Shown here in pieces: positions 1-11,205 of a stretch of DNA of 64,000 nt. The position numbers and the translations under genes are program-made. The notes beneath the pieces were generated by a model. That model was not told where the DNA came from and did no database searches. It saw only the letters and a list, made by a program, of their open reading frames with translations. Every line of letters begins with the position of its first letter. Within the stretch, counting starts at the first letter, position 1. Source of the stretch: an uncultured Colwellia sp. (lineage in GTDB: Bacteria > Pseudomonadota > Gammaproteobacteria > Enterobacterales > Alteromonadaceae); contig CAJXWZ010000019.1 in the NCBI GenBank assembly GCA_913062815.1, positions 40,082 through 104,081 of the forward strand. The letters run 5' to 3'.

Positions 1-1266
1 TAATAAACTCGGAATTTGCTCAAATGCCAAGTTTTGTTGATCTTGTTGTCCGCGTAAGTACTTAACCATAACTTTTTGCTCTGCAATTTCGTTATCGCCC
101 AATATTAATGCGATTTGTGCGCCTGATTTATCAGCTCGCTTTAATTGTTTTTTCATATTGCCGCCGCCACAGTGACATTGCAATCGAATATTAGGTACCT
201 GATCTCGCCATTGCTCTGCCAATTGGTTTGCTGCAATTTGTGCATCATCACCTAAAATCACTACATAGGCATCGACTTGCGCACGCACATTAGTCACCTT
301 ATCTAACTCTGTTAGCATAAGTACTAAACGTTCAATCCCTAAGGCAAAACCAAAACCTGGGGTTGCTTTACCACCAAGCTGTTCGACTAAACCATCGTAG
401 CGCCCACCAGCACAAACTGTACCCTGTGCCCCTAGACTGTCGGTAACCCACTCAAACACAGTGCGATTATAGTAATCTAAACCTCGCACTAAGCGTTCAT
501 TTAAAATGTACTTGATACCTGCAGCGTCTAAACGCGCACAAAGATTTGCAAAATGTGCTTGTGTCTCTTCACCAAAGTAATCTGACAGTTTAGGCGCATC
601 TGCTAATGCTTCTTGCACTTGCGGATTTTTGCTATCTAATACACGTAATGGATTCGAGTGCATACGACGCTTAGAATCTTCATCTAATAGCGATTCTCGC
701 TCCGTTAAATACGCCACTAAAGCATCACGATAATTGGCACGCTCTTCATTGCTACCTAACGAATTCAACTCTAGTGTGACAAACTCATTGATGCCAAGTT
801 CCCGCCATAATCGAGAAGTTAGTAAAATAACTTCTGCATCTATGTCAGGTGTCGCTATACCAAAGGCCTCTAGACCGAATTGATGAAATTGGCGGTAACG
901 ACCTTTTTGCGGTCTTTCATGGCGAAACATCGGTCCCATATACCAAAGGCGCTGTTCTTGATTATATAAAAGCCCGTGTTGATTGCCTGCTCGAACACAA
1001 CTTGCCGTGCCCTCGGGACGCAATGTTAAACTATCGCCATTGCGATCATCAAAAGTATACATTTCTTTTTCAACAATATCGGTTACTTCACCAATAGAGC
1101 GCTTAAACAATGCGGTTGATTCAACTATCGGCATGCGAATTTCAGCAAAGCCATAGTTACTCGCAACACGGCGCAAGACGGATTCAACCATCTGCCAGAT
1201 ATTTGTTTCGTTTGGTAAGCAATCATTCATGCCACGAATTGCTTGTAATGTCTTGTTTTTTGACAC
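1..1266 (-). CDS. hisS: Histidyl-tRNA synthetase (C-terminus truncated by window edge)
   Basis: Manual minus-strand translation from GTG at 1266 gives [20 protein letters not shown]...[26 protein letters not shown]...[14 protein letters not shown], typical class II HisRS; runs off the left edge so it is absent from the ORF track. Confidence 0.95.
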   Translation of the reverse strand, partial: MSKNKTLQAIRGMNDCLPNETNIWQMVESVLRRVASNYGFAEIRMPIVESTALFKRSIGEVTDIVEKEMYTFDDRNGDSLTLRPEGTASCVRAGNQHGLLYNQEQRLWYMGPMFRHERPQKGRYRQFHQFGLEAFGIATPDIDAEVILLTSRLWRELGINEFVTLELNSLGSNEERANYRDALVAYLTERESLLDEDSKRRMHSNPLRVLDSKNPQVQEALADAPKLSDYFGEETQAHFANLCARLDAAGIKYILNERLVRGLDYYNRTVFEWVTDSLGAQGTVCAGGRYDGLVEQLGGKATPGFGFALGIERLVLMLTELDKVTNVRAQVDAYVVILGDDAQIAANQLAEQWRDQVPNIRLQCHCGGGNMKKQLKRADKSGAQIALILGDNEIAEQKVMVKYLRGQQDQQNLAFEQIPSLL

Positions 1267-1385
1267 TGAATACTTCTCTTAAATTTATTTTTGTCTGATT
1301 AAATCATCACTACATTTTGTAGGCAGCGCGCATTGTACCTAATATCGCTAGCCTAATAAACCAACATACTAAAATAGCATGAGGG

Positions 1386-2516
1386 TTAATCTACCGATTT
1401 AAAGTCAATTTGATTCTTTTCATCGAGTCGTTCACTAATTGCATTAGCTTTAGCTCGTATACGTTGCTCAAGTTGCTCGACCAAATTGGTATTATCAAAA
1501 CGTTCTTTTTGGCGAATGCCATCGAGATAAAAACCACTTTTTTTACTACTGCCGGTTAAGCCTAGATCTGACACCATTGCTTCGCCTGGGCCGTTAACAA
1601 TACAGCCTATAATAGAAACATCCATTGGTGTCATTATATCTTCAATGCGCTGCTCTAATGCATTCACGGTTGCCACAACATCGAATTCTTGTCGAGAGCA
1701 ACTAGGGCATGCAATTAAATTAATACCTCGACTGCGAAGTTTAAGAGACTTTAAAATATCAAAACCTACTTTTATTTCTTCAATAGGGTCTGCCGCTAAT
1801 GAAATGCGCAAAGTATCACCAATACCTTGAGACAATAGCAAGCCTAGGCCTACCGAAGATTTCACCGAACCAGAACGCAACCCACCGGCTTCGGTTATAC
1901 CTAGGTGCAAAGGATTATCGATTTGTTTGGCTAATAACTTGTATGACTCTACGGCAAGAAATACATCAGAGGCTTTCACACTGACTTTAAATTGATCAAA
2001 GTTAAGTCGGTCAAGAATATCCACATGACGCATTGCCGATTCAAGTAGTGCTTCAGGTGTCGGTTCAGTATATTTTTCTTGGATATCTTTTTCTAGAGAG
2101 CCACCATTAACACCAATTCGAATAGGTATATTATGGTCTCGAGCACATTCAACAACACTACGCACTCGGTCTTCTCGGCCAATATTCCCTGGATTAATAC
2201 GTAAACAATCAGCACCGTATTCGGCAACTTTTAACGCAATACGATAATCAAAATGAATATCAGTCACTAAGGGCACATTGACTTGTTTTTTGATTTCACG
2301 AAAGGCTTCAGCGGCATCCATAGTAGGTACACTGACACGAACAATATCAGCGCCAACTGCTTCTAATGATTTTATTTGTGCGACAGTCGCTGCAACATCT
2401 GTTGTTTGCGTATTGGTCATCGATTGCACTGTAATAGGTGCATCGCCACCAACCGGTACATTACCGACCATAATTTGACGAGATTTACGACGAATAATTG
2501 GAGATTCTTTAAACAT
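1386..2516 (-). CDS. ispG: 4-hydroxy-3-methylbut-2-en-1-yl diphosphate synthase (flavodoxin)
   Basis: ORF with [28 protein letters not shown] and [16 protein letters not shown] Fe-S motifs; conserved synteny with hisS. Confidence 0.97.
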   Translation of the reverse strand: MFKESPIIRRKSRQIMVGNVPVGGDAPITVQSMTNTQTTDVAATVAQIKSLEAVGADIVRVSVPTMDAAEAFREIKKQVNVPLVTDIHFDYRIALKVAEYGADCLRINPGNIGREDRVRSVVECARDHNIPIRIGVNGGSLEKDIQEKYTEPTPEALLESAMRHVDILDRLNFDQFKVSVKASDVFLAVESYKLLAKQIDNPLHLGITEAGGLRSGSVKSSVGLGLLLSQGIGDTLRISLAADPIEEIKVGFDILKSLKLRSRGINLIACPSCSRQEFDVVATVNALEQRIEDIMTPMDVSIIGCIVNGPGEAMVSDLGLTGSSKKSGFYLDGIRQKERFDNTNLVEQLEQRIRAKANAISERLDEKNQIDFKSVD

Positions 2517-2565
2517 TACATTTACGGGAATATCCTTTGAAGATACTCCCTCCTACAAAAAGTTA

Positions 2566-3531
2566 TTATAGCGCGGCTATGGGCAAAGTAAATTTAGCGA
2601 TATTACCTACGTTAAAGGGCGACATATCTATAGCCTGGCCGTCAAACACAATACTTGCTAATTCTGGTTTTCCTAAGGTTACTTTTAACGGTGGCTTGCC
2701 AGAAACCGTCATTACGTAACCTGATTTTTTCACGCCCCAAGCAATTCGCTCGCCAGTGTCATCATAAATATTGACCCAACAATCCCCCGAAAAAGTAAAT
2801 ATTGCAACACTTAACTCAAGCTCTTGTGCCGCTTCATTTACTAATGTTAGCGGTTTTTCATCAATGCTAACTTGCTCGATAGCATGCGTAGTCAACTCAT
2901 CAGCCTCAGGCACTATAGCAGAGTCTGTTGTTACTTCTACTGGGACTTGTATTGTTTTATTAGTAAGCGTTATTTCGGGCTGATTTTTTTCATCATTGTT
3001 CTTTTTTGCCTTAACAGTATCTGCAACTGATTGCTCTGATTTTGCTATCGGTTGTTCAATTACTGACTTTATTTTTTCAGGAATTGTTGTCTCCGAAGTT
3101 TGCAGCCACCATAACACCATGAGACCAAATAAAATGGCTACGATTAAATAGCTAAACCACATTAACCGGCTATGTTCAGCTTGTTTTTCTGTTAAATTAG
3201 AAAAACTTTGCATTTCACTACGTTGTACTTCTGCAATACCAAGCATGTCATAAGCACTGATTACTTCATCAATATCAACATTCACTAATTTAGCATAGCT
3301 ACGCAAATAACCACGGTTAAACGTTGCTGGCAACTTTTGATCAAAGTCATCAGCTTCTATCTCATTAACTAGACCTTGTTTAAACTTCAGTTTTTCTGCA
3401 ACATCATCAACACTCATGGATAACTTTTTACGAGCTTCACTGAGCATTTGGCCTGGGCCAACCATGATCATATCTTCGCTAAGTTCATCTACCTGTTTAT
3501 TGTCCGGCGTCATCATTGTTTTCTTGCTCAT
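2566..3531 (-). CDS. rodZ: Cytoskeleton protein RodZ (HTH, TM, DUF4115)
   Basis: N-terminal HTH (GQMLSEARKKLSMSVDDVAEKLKF), internal TM, C-terminal beta domain; position between ispG and pilW. Confidence 0.9.
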   Translation of the reverse strand: MSKKTMMTPDNKQVDELSEDMIMVGPGQMLSEARKKLSMSVDDVAEKLKFKQGLVNEIEADDFDQKLPATFNRGYLRSYAKLVNVDIDEVISAYDMLGIAEVQRSEMQSFSNLTEKQAEHSRLMWFSYLIVAILFGLMVLWWLQTSETTIPEKIKSVIEQPIAKSEQSVADTVKAKKNNDEKNQPEITLTNKTIQVPVEVTTDSAIVPEADELTTHAIEQVSIDEKPLTLVNEAAQELELSVAIFTFSGDCWVNIYDDTGERIAWGVKKSGYVMTVSGKPPLKVTLGKPELASIVFDGQAIDMSPFNVGNIAKFTLPIAAL

Positions 3532-5439
3532 TTATCGATTCACCGATTTAGGATTTTCTAAAAACAATATTTCTTTAATATGAATTCTTTTGTTTTTAGA
3601 CAGTTTGTTCCAACGACGTAGCGCTTTGATCTTTATATTATATTTAACTGAAATATTATATAAAGTATCCCCTTGTTCAACCACATGAAAATCAGGGAAC
3701 TTTTTTGACTTTTTAGCCATATCTGTTGTTTGTTTTGCTTCAGTTTCATTAATTTCTTGCTGGAATTGTGCGGATATATTTTTATCAGACGCTTTTTCAG
3801 TGATTACCGTTTTAGCTTTCTCAGCAACTGCTGCAATTTCTTTTTCTACTGGTTTTATTTTTTCTTGCACAGGCGTGATAATTTCTTTACCGACAACTTT
3901 CAAACCAACAGGAATCTCAACATTGTCTTCAATAATAGCTGCTGGTTTCTTGGCGACATAAAAAATCTCTCTATCTTCGATAGGCTTTTCTATGGTTTTT
4001 TCAGTCAATATGTCCATTTTGGTTTCTGCATCCGATACACTTTCAGCTGCTGTTTTTGTTACTTGCCCTTGCTCAACTTTAGAAAACTGAGTCACTTCTT
4101 TTTCCACAAAAGGTTCAACATTACTTTTAGCTGCACCATCACGGACCACTGCTTCAGTAATCTTAACCATTGGCGCTGTCATTACTACTAAGGGCTTTGC
4201 TGATTTAGTTGCTGGTGATTGAGTTTTAACCACCAATTTTTTATCTGTTTTTGCAATACTAGGCTCCGCTACTTCTGCGGCTATTGCGGCTTGTTTAGCA
4301 TTACCCCGCAACTGTTCAGGTGTACTAGCTTCAACAGCAGCCGTTATCAACGCTGCATTTATAGCTGCAGCATTAGCAATAGGCATTACAACTGAGGATG
4401 TTGTGGTTTGATTTTCTTTAGCTACACTCGCTTCATTGCTCGAACTTTTAGTAGTGCTCACTTGTGTTGGAGCTGCTGTTTGAGCTGCTGTTTGAGCATG
4501 GGCAACAATAGGTAAGCCTCTTTTTGGAGAGAGTTTTACCACTCTTTTTTTAACTTGTGTTGCGTCATCATGAACCTGAGTATCTTGAAATCTTTTTGCT
4601 AAATTATCAGCTTCAATCACGGCTAATTCATTAAGTATATATTGCTGAGTTTCCCATGACTGAGGATACATTTTCACTAACATAGTAGCGTAATTTTTAG
4701 CAATTTTTCGCTGCCCAAGTTTAATATAAACTTTATAAGCCAATGCTAGAGAATGTGAAGTAAACCGACGAGTTACTTTTTCAAAACGTTGTTGATATAG
4801 TTTTGCTTGCTTAAATTCGGCCATTGCATATTGCAATTGCACCATCTGCATTAATGTAGAAGCACTACTTGGGTTATGTAAAATAGCCTTTTCTAAATAC
4901 ATTTCGGCTTTAGAGAAGTCATCTTCCTGTAAAAAACAAGCTGAGAGGTTGTCATAGCTTTTAGCAACTAAAATATAACTCGGCACTGCGATAGCTTTTA
5001 AAAATTGCTGTTCTGCTGCTTGAGTTTGATCTTGACGACATAAATAAACACCGTAGTTATTCAATGTATCAGCATCATCACTTTTAATAGATAAGGCTTT
5101 CTCATAAGATTCAACTGTTAACTCGTGTTCACCCACCTTTTCATAGTAATGAGCAAATGCGGTATAAACCTGAACCATGTTAGGTGCAAAATTTTTCGCT
5201 TTCTCTAAGTTTTGTTTGGCTTGAGGCATATTCCCCATTTTCAAATAGCCTAAACCAAGTGAGACTCGCGTTGCTGCCATATCATCTCTGTTGGCTTGGT
5301 TTTTAACAATCGGTATTTCACCATTTTCAAAGTCTTGTGTTACACAAGCAGATAAACTTATCGTCAACAAAGTTGCAAGAAGAGTGGTAAATTGTTTTTT
5401 AATCAAAGATCTATCCCTTAAATTTGAGTAGATAAACAA
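3532..5439 (-). CDS. pilW: Type IV pilus pilotin-like TPR lipoprotein (PilW/PilF) with long low-complexity linker and C-terminal LysM domain
   Basis: Lipobox TISLSAC, TPR repeats (LGYLKMGNMPQAKQNLEKAK...), C-terminal HVVEQGDTLYNISVKYNIKIKALRRWNKL LysM-like; rlmN-pilW-rodZ synteny. Confidence 0.85.
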   Translation of the reverse strand: MFIYSNLRDRSLIKKQFTTLLATLLTISLSACVTQDFENGEIPIVKNQANRDDMAATRVSLGLGYLKMGNMPQAKQNLEKAKNFAPNMVQVYTAFAHYYEKVGEHELTVESYEKALSIKSDDADTLNNYGVYLCRQDQTQAAEQQFLKAIAVPSYILVAKSYDNLSACFLQEDDFSKAEMYLEKAILHNPSSASTLMQMVQLQYAMAEFKQAKLYQQRFEKVTRRFTSHSLALAYKVYIKLGQRKIAKNYATMLVKMYPQSWETQQYILNELAVIEADNLAKRFQDTQVHDDATQVKKRVVKLSPKRGLPIVAHAQTAAQTAAPTQVSTTKSSSNEASVAKENQTTTSSVVMPIANAAAINAALITAAVEASTPEQLRGNAKQAAIAAEVAEPSIAKTDKKLVVKTQSPATKSAKPLVVMTAPMVKITEAVVRDGAAKSNVEPFVEKEVTQFSKVEQGQVTKTAAESVSDAETKMDILTEKTIEKPIEDREIFYVAKKPAAIIEDNVEIPVGLKVVGKEIITPVQEKIKPVEKEIAAVAEKAKTVITEKASDKNISAQFQQEINETEAKQTTDMAKKSKKFPDFHVVEQGDTLYNISVKYNIKIKALRRWNKLSKNKRIHIKEILFLENPKSVNR

Positions 5440-5485
5440 ACTGATGGCTAGCCAAATTTTTATTGTTTTTGAAATAATAACGCGA

Positions 5486-6676
5486 TCAGACTATCTTTAC
5501 CGAAATTTCGTTAGCTTTCACCTGTTTTTTTTCTGTTTGGGCATTTTGTTGTATCTGAGTACGTTTAGTCCTATCTATAACGTCACCAGCCAACTGGCCA
5601 CAAGCAGCATCAATATCTTCGCCACGAGTTCTACGAGTGATAACAGTTAATCCGTAGCTCTGTAGCACTTTATCGAAACGATCGATACGAGAATTACTTG
5701 GGCGTGTATAAGGCGAACCTGGGTAAGGATTGAAAGGAATTAAATTAATTTTACTGGGTAAATCTTTTAATACATGAGCTAATGCGTGTGCTTGGTCAGT
5801 CGAGTCGTTGACATGATCTAGCATTACATACTCAATAGTTGCTTGTTTATTAGCTTTTGAGCCATCGATATACCGACCAGCTGCGGCTAAAAACTCTTCC
5901 AATGGATATTTTTTATTTATCGGTACTAACTCATCACGCAAGGCATTATCTGGGGCATGAATAGAAATCGCTAAAGCGCAATCAATTTTTTCTTTCAACA
6001 TATCAAGGGCTGGCACAACGCCAGAGGTACTTACAGTAACTCGGCGCTTAGACAAGCCATAACCTAAGTCGTTAAGCATAGTATCTAGGGCTGGAATTAA
6101 GTTCTTCATGTTTAGCAGTGGTTCGCCCATGCCCATCATAACTATATTGGTGATGGGTCGTTTACCGGTAATACGTGTTGCGCCTATATCATTAGCAACG
6201 CGCCAAACTTGTCCGATGATTTCAGCCATTGATAAGTTGCGATTGAAGCCTTGCTGGGCAGTTGAGCAAAAGGTGCATTCCAATGCACAACCTACCTGCG
6301 AGGAAACACATAACGTAGCGCGATCATTTTCTGGGATCCACACCGTTTCAACTTCTTGGCCGCCTTCTAACACTAATGCATATTTAATAGTGCCATCAGT
6401 AGAGATTTGCTTTTGTGATATTTCTGGTGCTTTAATTTCACAATTTCGTTGTAGCTTTTCCCGCAATTTTTTATTGATATTCGTCATCTGCTCAAAATCG
6501 GCATAACCAAAGTGATAAATCCATTTCATTATTTGATCAGCACGAAATGGCTTTTCACCTATTTCTGAAAAGTAATCACGTAAGCCTTGGTGGTCAAGAT
6601 TTAACAAATTTATTTTAGCCTTTTTCGGGGCATTTTCTATGGTTACAGCATCTTGGCTCATACAACAAACTCTCAC
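5486..6676 (-). CDS. rlmN: 23S rRNA/tRNA adenine C2-methyltransferase (radical SAM); start may be the internal Met MSQDAV
   Basis: [19 protein letters not shown] radical SAM CxxxCxxC motif, [23 protein letters not shown]. Confidence 0.96.
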   Translation of the reverse strand: MRVCCMSQDAVTIENAPKKAKINLLNLDHQGLRDYFSEIGEKPFRADQIMKWIYHFGYADFEQMTNINKKLREKLQRNCEIKAPEISQKQISTDGTIKYALVLEGGQEVETVWIPENDRATLCVSSQVGCALECTFCSTAQQGFNRNLSMAEIIGQVWRVANDIGATRITGKRPITNIVMMGMGEPLLNMKNLIPALDTMLNDLGYGLSKRRVTVSTSGVVPALDMLKEKIDCALAISIHAPDNALRDELVPINKKYPLEEFLAAAGRYIDGSKANKQATIEYVMLDHVNDSTDQAHALAHVLKDLPSKINLIPFNPYPGSPYTRPSNSRIDRFDKVLQSYGLTVITRRTRGEDIDAACGQLAGDVIDRTKRTQIQQNAQTEKKQVKANEISVKIV

Positions 6677-6769
6677 AATTTAAACTGAATAGAACAGGGG
6701 AATCACGAATGCGAATTGTACGCTTTTTGAGCGAATTTCGCAATTTTATGCGCAAGCATAAAATACAAA

Positions 6770-6801
6770 AAGGATTTTACTGAAGCATCAGTAAAATCCT
6801 T
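6770..6801 (-). terminator. Hairpin (14-bp perfect stem), likely ndk terminator
   Basis: aaggattttactga / tcagtaaaatcctt with 4-nt loop, followed on the minus strand by TTTTTGTATTTT. Confidence 0.7.
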
Positions 6802-6810
6802 TCCTTTTTT

Positions 6811-6857
6811 GTAGGTCGCAGCTAGCTGCAACAAAGTTAGCGCAAGCGCTAACCTAC
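6811..6857. repeat. REP/BIME-like double palindrome flanked by GTAG...CTAC
   Basis: gtaggtcgCAGCTAGCTGcaacaaaGTTAGCGCaaGCGCTAACctac: two hairpins in inverted arrangement, each next to a GTAG tetranucleotide. Confidence 0.5.
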
Positions 6858-6867
6858 AATAAATCAA

Positions 6868-7299
6868 TTAACGAGTGCGAGTGCAAATCTCATCAGCCGA
6901 GAAGAAGTATGCAATTTCACGTGCAGCAGATTCTAAAGCGTCTGAACCGTGAGCAGCATTCTCATCGATGCTATCAGCAAGATCAGCACGGATAGTACCG
7001 GCTAATGCTTCTGCTGGGTTGGTAGCACCCATGATTTCACGGTTTTTAAGAACCGCGTTTTCGCCTTCTAAAACTTGAACCATAACAGGACCTGAAGTCA
7101 TGAATTCAACTAAAGCGCCAAAGAAAGGACGCTCGCTGTGCTCAGCATAAAAACCTTCAGCTTTTTCTTTGCTAAGGTGTAACATTTTAGAAGCAACAAT
7201 TTTAAGACCAGCAGTTTCAAAACGGTTGTAGATTTGACCAATAACATTTTTTGCTACTGCATCAGGTTTTACGATAGAAAAAGTACGTTCGATAGCCAT
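6868..7299 (-). CDS. ndk: Nucleoside diphosphate kinase
   Basis: [22 protein letters not shown]...[17 protein letters not shown]. Confidence 0.98.
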   Translation of the reverse strand: MAIERTFSIVKPDAVAKNVIGQIYNRFETAGLKIVASKMLHLSKEKAEGFYAEHSERPFFGALVEFMTSGPVMVQVLEGENAVLKNREIMGATNPAEALAGTIRADLADSIDENAAHGSDALESAAREIAYFFSADEICTRTR

Positions 7300-7450
7300 G
7301 ATAAGCCCTCATCTTTAAAGATTAATTAAGTATATAAAATATGACAATGTCAAAATTGGCGCGATTATAGACGAATATGAGTCAAAAGACTAATACAATC
7401 CGAGGGTGTATAAATCATGCGATATAGATAGCTATATCTAGTTGAAAAGT

Positions 7451-7693
7451 CTACTTTTCTTTTTTCAATTTAATAATCAAGTCAATATGAGGGATCAACA
7501 GCTCTATCTCACGCAGGTGATCCCTTAAGGTTTGCCATTGATCTAGCTCTAATTTACCGGAATCTAAAATGGCCTGCTTTAATTCTTCAACAAGGGAGTT
7601 TTCATCATCTGGCTCTATAAATTCGTTTATACGCAATAAACTATCAATATCATCTTGGCTGATAATATCTTCCGTTGCATTTACTTTAGCCAT
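7451..7693 (-). CDS. Small hypothetical protein with FliM-like N-terminal motif (ISQDDIDSLL)
   Basis: 80-aa ORF, downstream of the malic enzyme on the same strand. Confidence 0.65.
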   Translation of the reverse strand: MAKVNATEDIISQDDIDSLLRINEFIEPDDENSLVEELKQAILDSGKLELDQWQTLRDHLREIELLIPHIDLIIKLKKEK

Positions 7694-7717
7694 AATAATT
7701 ATTTCCCATTCTAACGT

Positions 7718-9406
7718 TTATAAGCTGATACGTTTGTACTGGCGGTATTCTGGTTTCCAAAAATTTCGTTCTATTTTAGCAAGCAACTCTTCATCTGGTT
7801 GTTCAAGTGCCAGGTTTTCTGCATAGGCAACTTTAGATATGGCAAAAGCTATATCTTTACTTAACTGCGCTATTTCGGTCAGTGGAGGTAGTAATGCACC
7901 TTTACCACTATTGGCTAAAGGTGAAGCCGCTGCTAGCGTTTCGCTGGCAACTTGCAACATTTTCTCAGTAATACGATTTATATTAGCTGACACTACGCCA
8001 AGACCTATGCCAGGGAAAATGTAACTGTTATTACATTGAGCAATAGCAAATGATTGTCCCTTATATTCTACCGCTTCGAACGGACTTCCGGTTGCAATAA
8101 TCACGCTACCTTCTGTCCAATTGATGACTTGCTCAGGTGTTGCTTCAACCTGTTTTGAAGGATTACTTAGCGGGAAGATAATTGGCTTATTACAGTGTTG
8201 TTTCATGGCTTTGATTATTTCTTCACTGAACAGTCCAGCCTGCCCAGAAACACCAATCAAAATATCTGGTTTAGCGCCATGCATCACTTCTAATAGCGAA
8301 GCAAAATCACCTTCGATCTGCCATTGTTCTAGAGCCTGTGTGCTTTGCACAAGTTTTTGCTGAAAGTCTCTTAGACCATCCATACCTTGAGTAAGTAACC
8401 CAAAGCGATCAACCATAAATATTTTGCTTCGGGCTTGCATTGGTGAAATGCCTTCACTGGTCATCTGAGTGATTATTTGCTCTGCGATACCACAACCCGC
8501 GGATCCTGCACCAACAAAAGCGACATTAAGTTGCGATAACTTAACGCCTTTACTGCGACAAGCGGCAAGTAAGGTTCCTACCGTAACCGATGCAGTTCCT
8601 TGAATGTCATCATTAAAACAACAAATTTTATCACGATATCGACTCAATAATGGCATGGCATTAGGTTGAGCAAAATCTTCAAATTGCAACATAACATGTG
8701 GCCAACGGCGCTTAATCGCGGTAATGAACAAATCTACAAACTCGTCATACTCTGCTTGACCTATTCTTTTATGACGTGCGCCCATATACATAGGATCATC
8801 AAGTAATTTTTGATTATTAGTACCCACATCTAATAGTACAGGTAAAGTATATGCTGGGCTTATCCCCCCGCAAGCAGTGTACAAAGATAATTTTCCAATA
8901 GGGATACCCATGCCACCAATACCTTGATCGCCCAAGCCTAAGATTCGTTCACCATCAGTGACCACAATAACTTTAACTTTGTTCTTAGTTGCATTACGCA
9001 AAATATCATCAATTTGGTATCTATCTTCATAAGAAATAAACAATCCACGAGAACTACGATAAATATCCGAAAATTGTTCACAAGCATCACCTACCGTTGG
9101 CGTGTATATGATTGGCATCATTTCGGTCAAATGACTCTGAACGAGCTTAAAAAATAATGTTTCATTGTTATCGTGAATAGCGCGCAAATAAATATGCTTA
9201 TTAATATCATTTTGAAAACTGCAATACTGTCTATAAGCTCGCTCAACTTGTTCTTCTATGGTTTCAAAACGTGGGGGTAACAGCCCAGTTAAATTAAAGT
9301 TGATTCGTTCTTGTTGATCAAATGCGCTGCCCTTATTTAATAATGGTGTTTCTAATAAAGTAGGGCCTGCGTAGGGTATGTATAAAGAACGTTTACTTTT
9401 AGTCAT
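7718..9406 (-). CDS. maeA: NAD-dependent malic enzyme
   Basis: [63 protein letters not shown]. Confidence 0.96.
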   Translation of the reverse strand: MTKSKRSLYIPYAGPTLLETPLLNKGSAFDQQERINFNLTGLLPPRFETIEEQVERAYRQYCSFQNDINKHIYLRAIHDNNETLFFKLVQSHLTEMMPIIYTPTVGDACEQFSDIYRSSRGLFISYEDRYQIDDILRNATKNKVKVIVVTDGERILGLGDQGIGGMGIPIGKLSLYTACGGISPAYTLPVLLDVGTNNQKLLDDPMYMGARHKRIGQAEYDEFVDLFITAIKRRWPHVMLQFEDFAQPNAMPLLSRYRDKICCFNDDIQGTASVTVGTLLAACRSKGVKLSQLNVAFVGAGSAGCGIAEQIITQMTSEGISPMQARSKIFMVDRFGLLTQGMDGLRDFQQKLVQSTQALEQWQIEGDFASLLEVMHGAKPDILIGVSGQAGLFSEEIIKAMKQHCNKPIIFPLSNPSKQVEATPEQVINWTEGSVIIATGSPFEAVEYKGQSFAIAQCNNSYIFPGIGLGVVSANINRITEKMLQVASETLAAASPLANSGKGALLPPLTEIAQLSKDIAFAISKVAYAENLALEQPDEELLAKIERNFWKPEYRQYKRISL

Positions 9407-9565
9407 TGTTATTTGCTGCTTCTATTGAGGTTATTGTTGCGGTGAATATTGAAAATACATCTAATTTATATAAGGTTAGAGTATAGATGATATTTTCAAT
9501 TGAGCAAAGAGGATAAAACACAATTACGAAGACTAGTGTAATAAAAATATAATGGGTTATATTGC

Positions 9566-9778
9566 TTAGTCAGCTTCATCAATCCAAGCAAGTTGTATTG
9601 CTTCAAGCACCCTTTCGCCACAATGGCTTGGCTCATCATCAAAACGCTCTAAATCAAGTACCCATTGTCGAAGTTCGGTAAAGTGTAACTTTAACGGATC
9701 AACCTCAGGATGCTGCTCTATCAAGTCTAATGCAATTTCGAGGGAGTCAATCCATTTTAAGCCATTAGAAGCGTTCAT
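9566..9778 (-). CDS. iscX: Fe-S cluster assembly protein IscX
   Basis: LKWIDSLEIALDLIEQHPEVDPLKLHFTELRQWVLDLERFDDEPSHCGERVLEAIQLAWIDEAD. Confidence 0.9.
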   Translation of the reverse strand: MNASNGLKWIDSLEIALDLIEQHPEVDPLKLHFTELRQWVLDLERFDDEPSHCGERVLEAIQLAWIDEAD

Positions 9779-9779
9779 T

Positions 9780-9914
9780 TTAGCCCTCCTTAAAAAGTAA
9801 ATGAAACCAAAAATAATCAGCTACTAGCATCAATATAAACCATAATAGTAGTAATCTTGCTCTACGGCAAAACTGACAATCGCTATACCACCATTTAATT
9901 AATTTATTCTTCAT
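9780..9914 (-). CDS. Small single-TM protein, 44 aa, upstream of iscX (not in ORF track)
   Basis: Manual translation MKNKLIKWWYSDCQFCRRARLLLLWFILMLVADYFWFHLLFKEG*; the iscX Shine-Dalgarno AAGGAGG lies in its last codons. Confidence 0.6.
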   Translation of the reverse strand: MKNKLIKWWYSDCQFCRRARLLLLWFILMLVADYFWFHLLFKEG

Positions 9915-10058
9915 AACAGGCTCTATTGCGGCGTTATTTTATTGTAGTCTCATTTATTGAGCGATAACAGTGTTCACCAATATTTCTGGCTTTATTTCAC
10001 TAAGCTCGAAAATTACGTGCGATTAAGCACTGACTTTTTTTATTGAGTAAAGAAAGTG

Positions 10059-11033
10059 TTAAGAAAATAACTCAGTACTGAAGTAACGCTCCGCATTATC
10101 AGCAAGAATGGTCACAATGTTTTTACCTTTAAATTCACTTCTTTGGCCAACGTCCATGGCAGCTCTTAAAGCAGCTCCCGAAGAAATACCAACAGGCAAA
10201 CTTTCTAAACAAGCAATATCTTGTGCAAAACTAACGGCATCTTCATTTGTTACGGTAACAATTTCATCAATCAAATCGGTACGTAATATATCAGGAACAT
10301 GGCCAGAGCTTAGCCCTTGTATTTTATGCACACCTGATTTTCCTTGAGACAAAACGGGGCAAGAGGCTGGCTCAACAGCAATCACTTTCAAATTGGGATT
10401 ACGAGCTTTTAATGTTTGCGCGATACCAGATATTGTACCACCGGTACCGACACCTGCCACTAACACATCTACACTACCTTGAGTATCATGCCAAATTTCT
10501 TCTGCCGTGGTTTTGGCGTGCATTTCTGAGTTAGCTTGATTACCGAATTGATCAAGCATAACGGCGTTTTCACCTTCCTCAATCATAGTTTTAGCTTTAT
10601 CGATAGCGCCTTTTGTCCCTAACTCTTTAGGTGTCAATACCAAGTTTGCACCATAGTGCTTTATTAGCTTTCTCCGTTCAATAGACATATGCTCAGGAAT
10701 AACGATTGTTAAAGGGATTTTTTTCAATGCACAAATCCAAGCACATGCAACGCCATTGTTACCAGAGGTTGCTTCGATAATTTCTGTACCTTCTTTGATG
10801 CTACCATTAGCAATCATTGACTCAATCATCGCCAGTGCAGGACGATCTTTTATAGAACCAGCAGGGTTAAAGAATTCTATTTTCGCTAATATATTGGCCT
10901 TAATATCAAGTGCTTCTGCAAAACGACTTAACTTAACTAACGGCGTATTACCAATAGTTTGGGTAATATCATCATAAATGACACCTCGACCATAAACAAT
11001 ATCTTGATGGAGGTTTTCAGCTAAATTAGTCAT
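10059..11033 (-). CDS. cysK: Cysteine synthase (PLP-dependent, CysK type)
   Basis: TIGNTPLVKLSRF, PAGSIKDRPA, EATSGNNGVACAW, GVGTGGTISG. Confidence 0.88.
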   Translation of the reverse strand: MTNLAENLHQDIVYGRGVIYDDITQTIGNTPLVKLSRFAEALDIKANILAKIEFFNPAGSIKDRPALAMIESMIANGSIKEGTEIIEATSGNNGVACAWICALKKIPLTIVIPEHMSIERRKLIKHYGANLVLTPKELGTKGAIDKAKTMIEEGENAVMLDQFGNQANSEMHAKTTAEEIWHDTQGSVDVLVAGVGTGGTISGIAQTLKARNPNLKVIAVEPASCPVLSQGKSGVHKIQGLSSGHVPDILRTDLIDEIVTVTNEDAVSFAQDIACLESLPVGISSGAALRAAMDVGQRSEFKGKNIVTILADNAERYFSTELFS

Positions 11034-11205
11034 AACACTTTCCTTTAAAATACAGATGAATTAAATACAAATCACAATGAAGTAATTATTTCATGACTTT
11101 AGCGGAAAAATTGTGCTTTTTTATCTTTAAACCCCTCAAATTAAGCAATACAATACTCACAAACAACAAAAATATAGTATTTTTTTCCAACATTATAACG
11201 TAGAG

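Noticed and set aside
849-1298. Plus-strand ORFs 849-1097 and 1110-1298
   Set aside because: Antisense to a convincing hisS on the minus strand; no recognisable domain.
3730-4191. 153-aa plus-strand Phe/Cys-rich ORF
   Set aside because: Antisense shadow of the low-complexity Lys/Glu-rich linker of PilW; composition explained by codon bias on the other strand.
6108-6506. 132-aa plus-strand ORF
   Set aside because: Fully antisense to rlmN, no homologous motif.
9890-9914. Apparent frameshift in an AATT-rich tract at the start of the small iscX-linked ORF
   Set aside because: Recounting the bases shows the frame is intact; the ORF is reported as a normal small CDS instead.
10108-10977. Plus-strand ORFs within cysK
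   Set aside because: Antisense to a strongly supported PLP enzyme gene.
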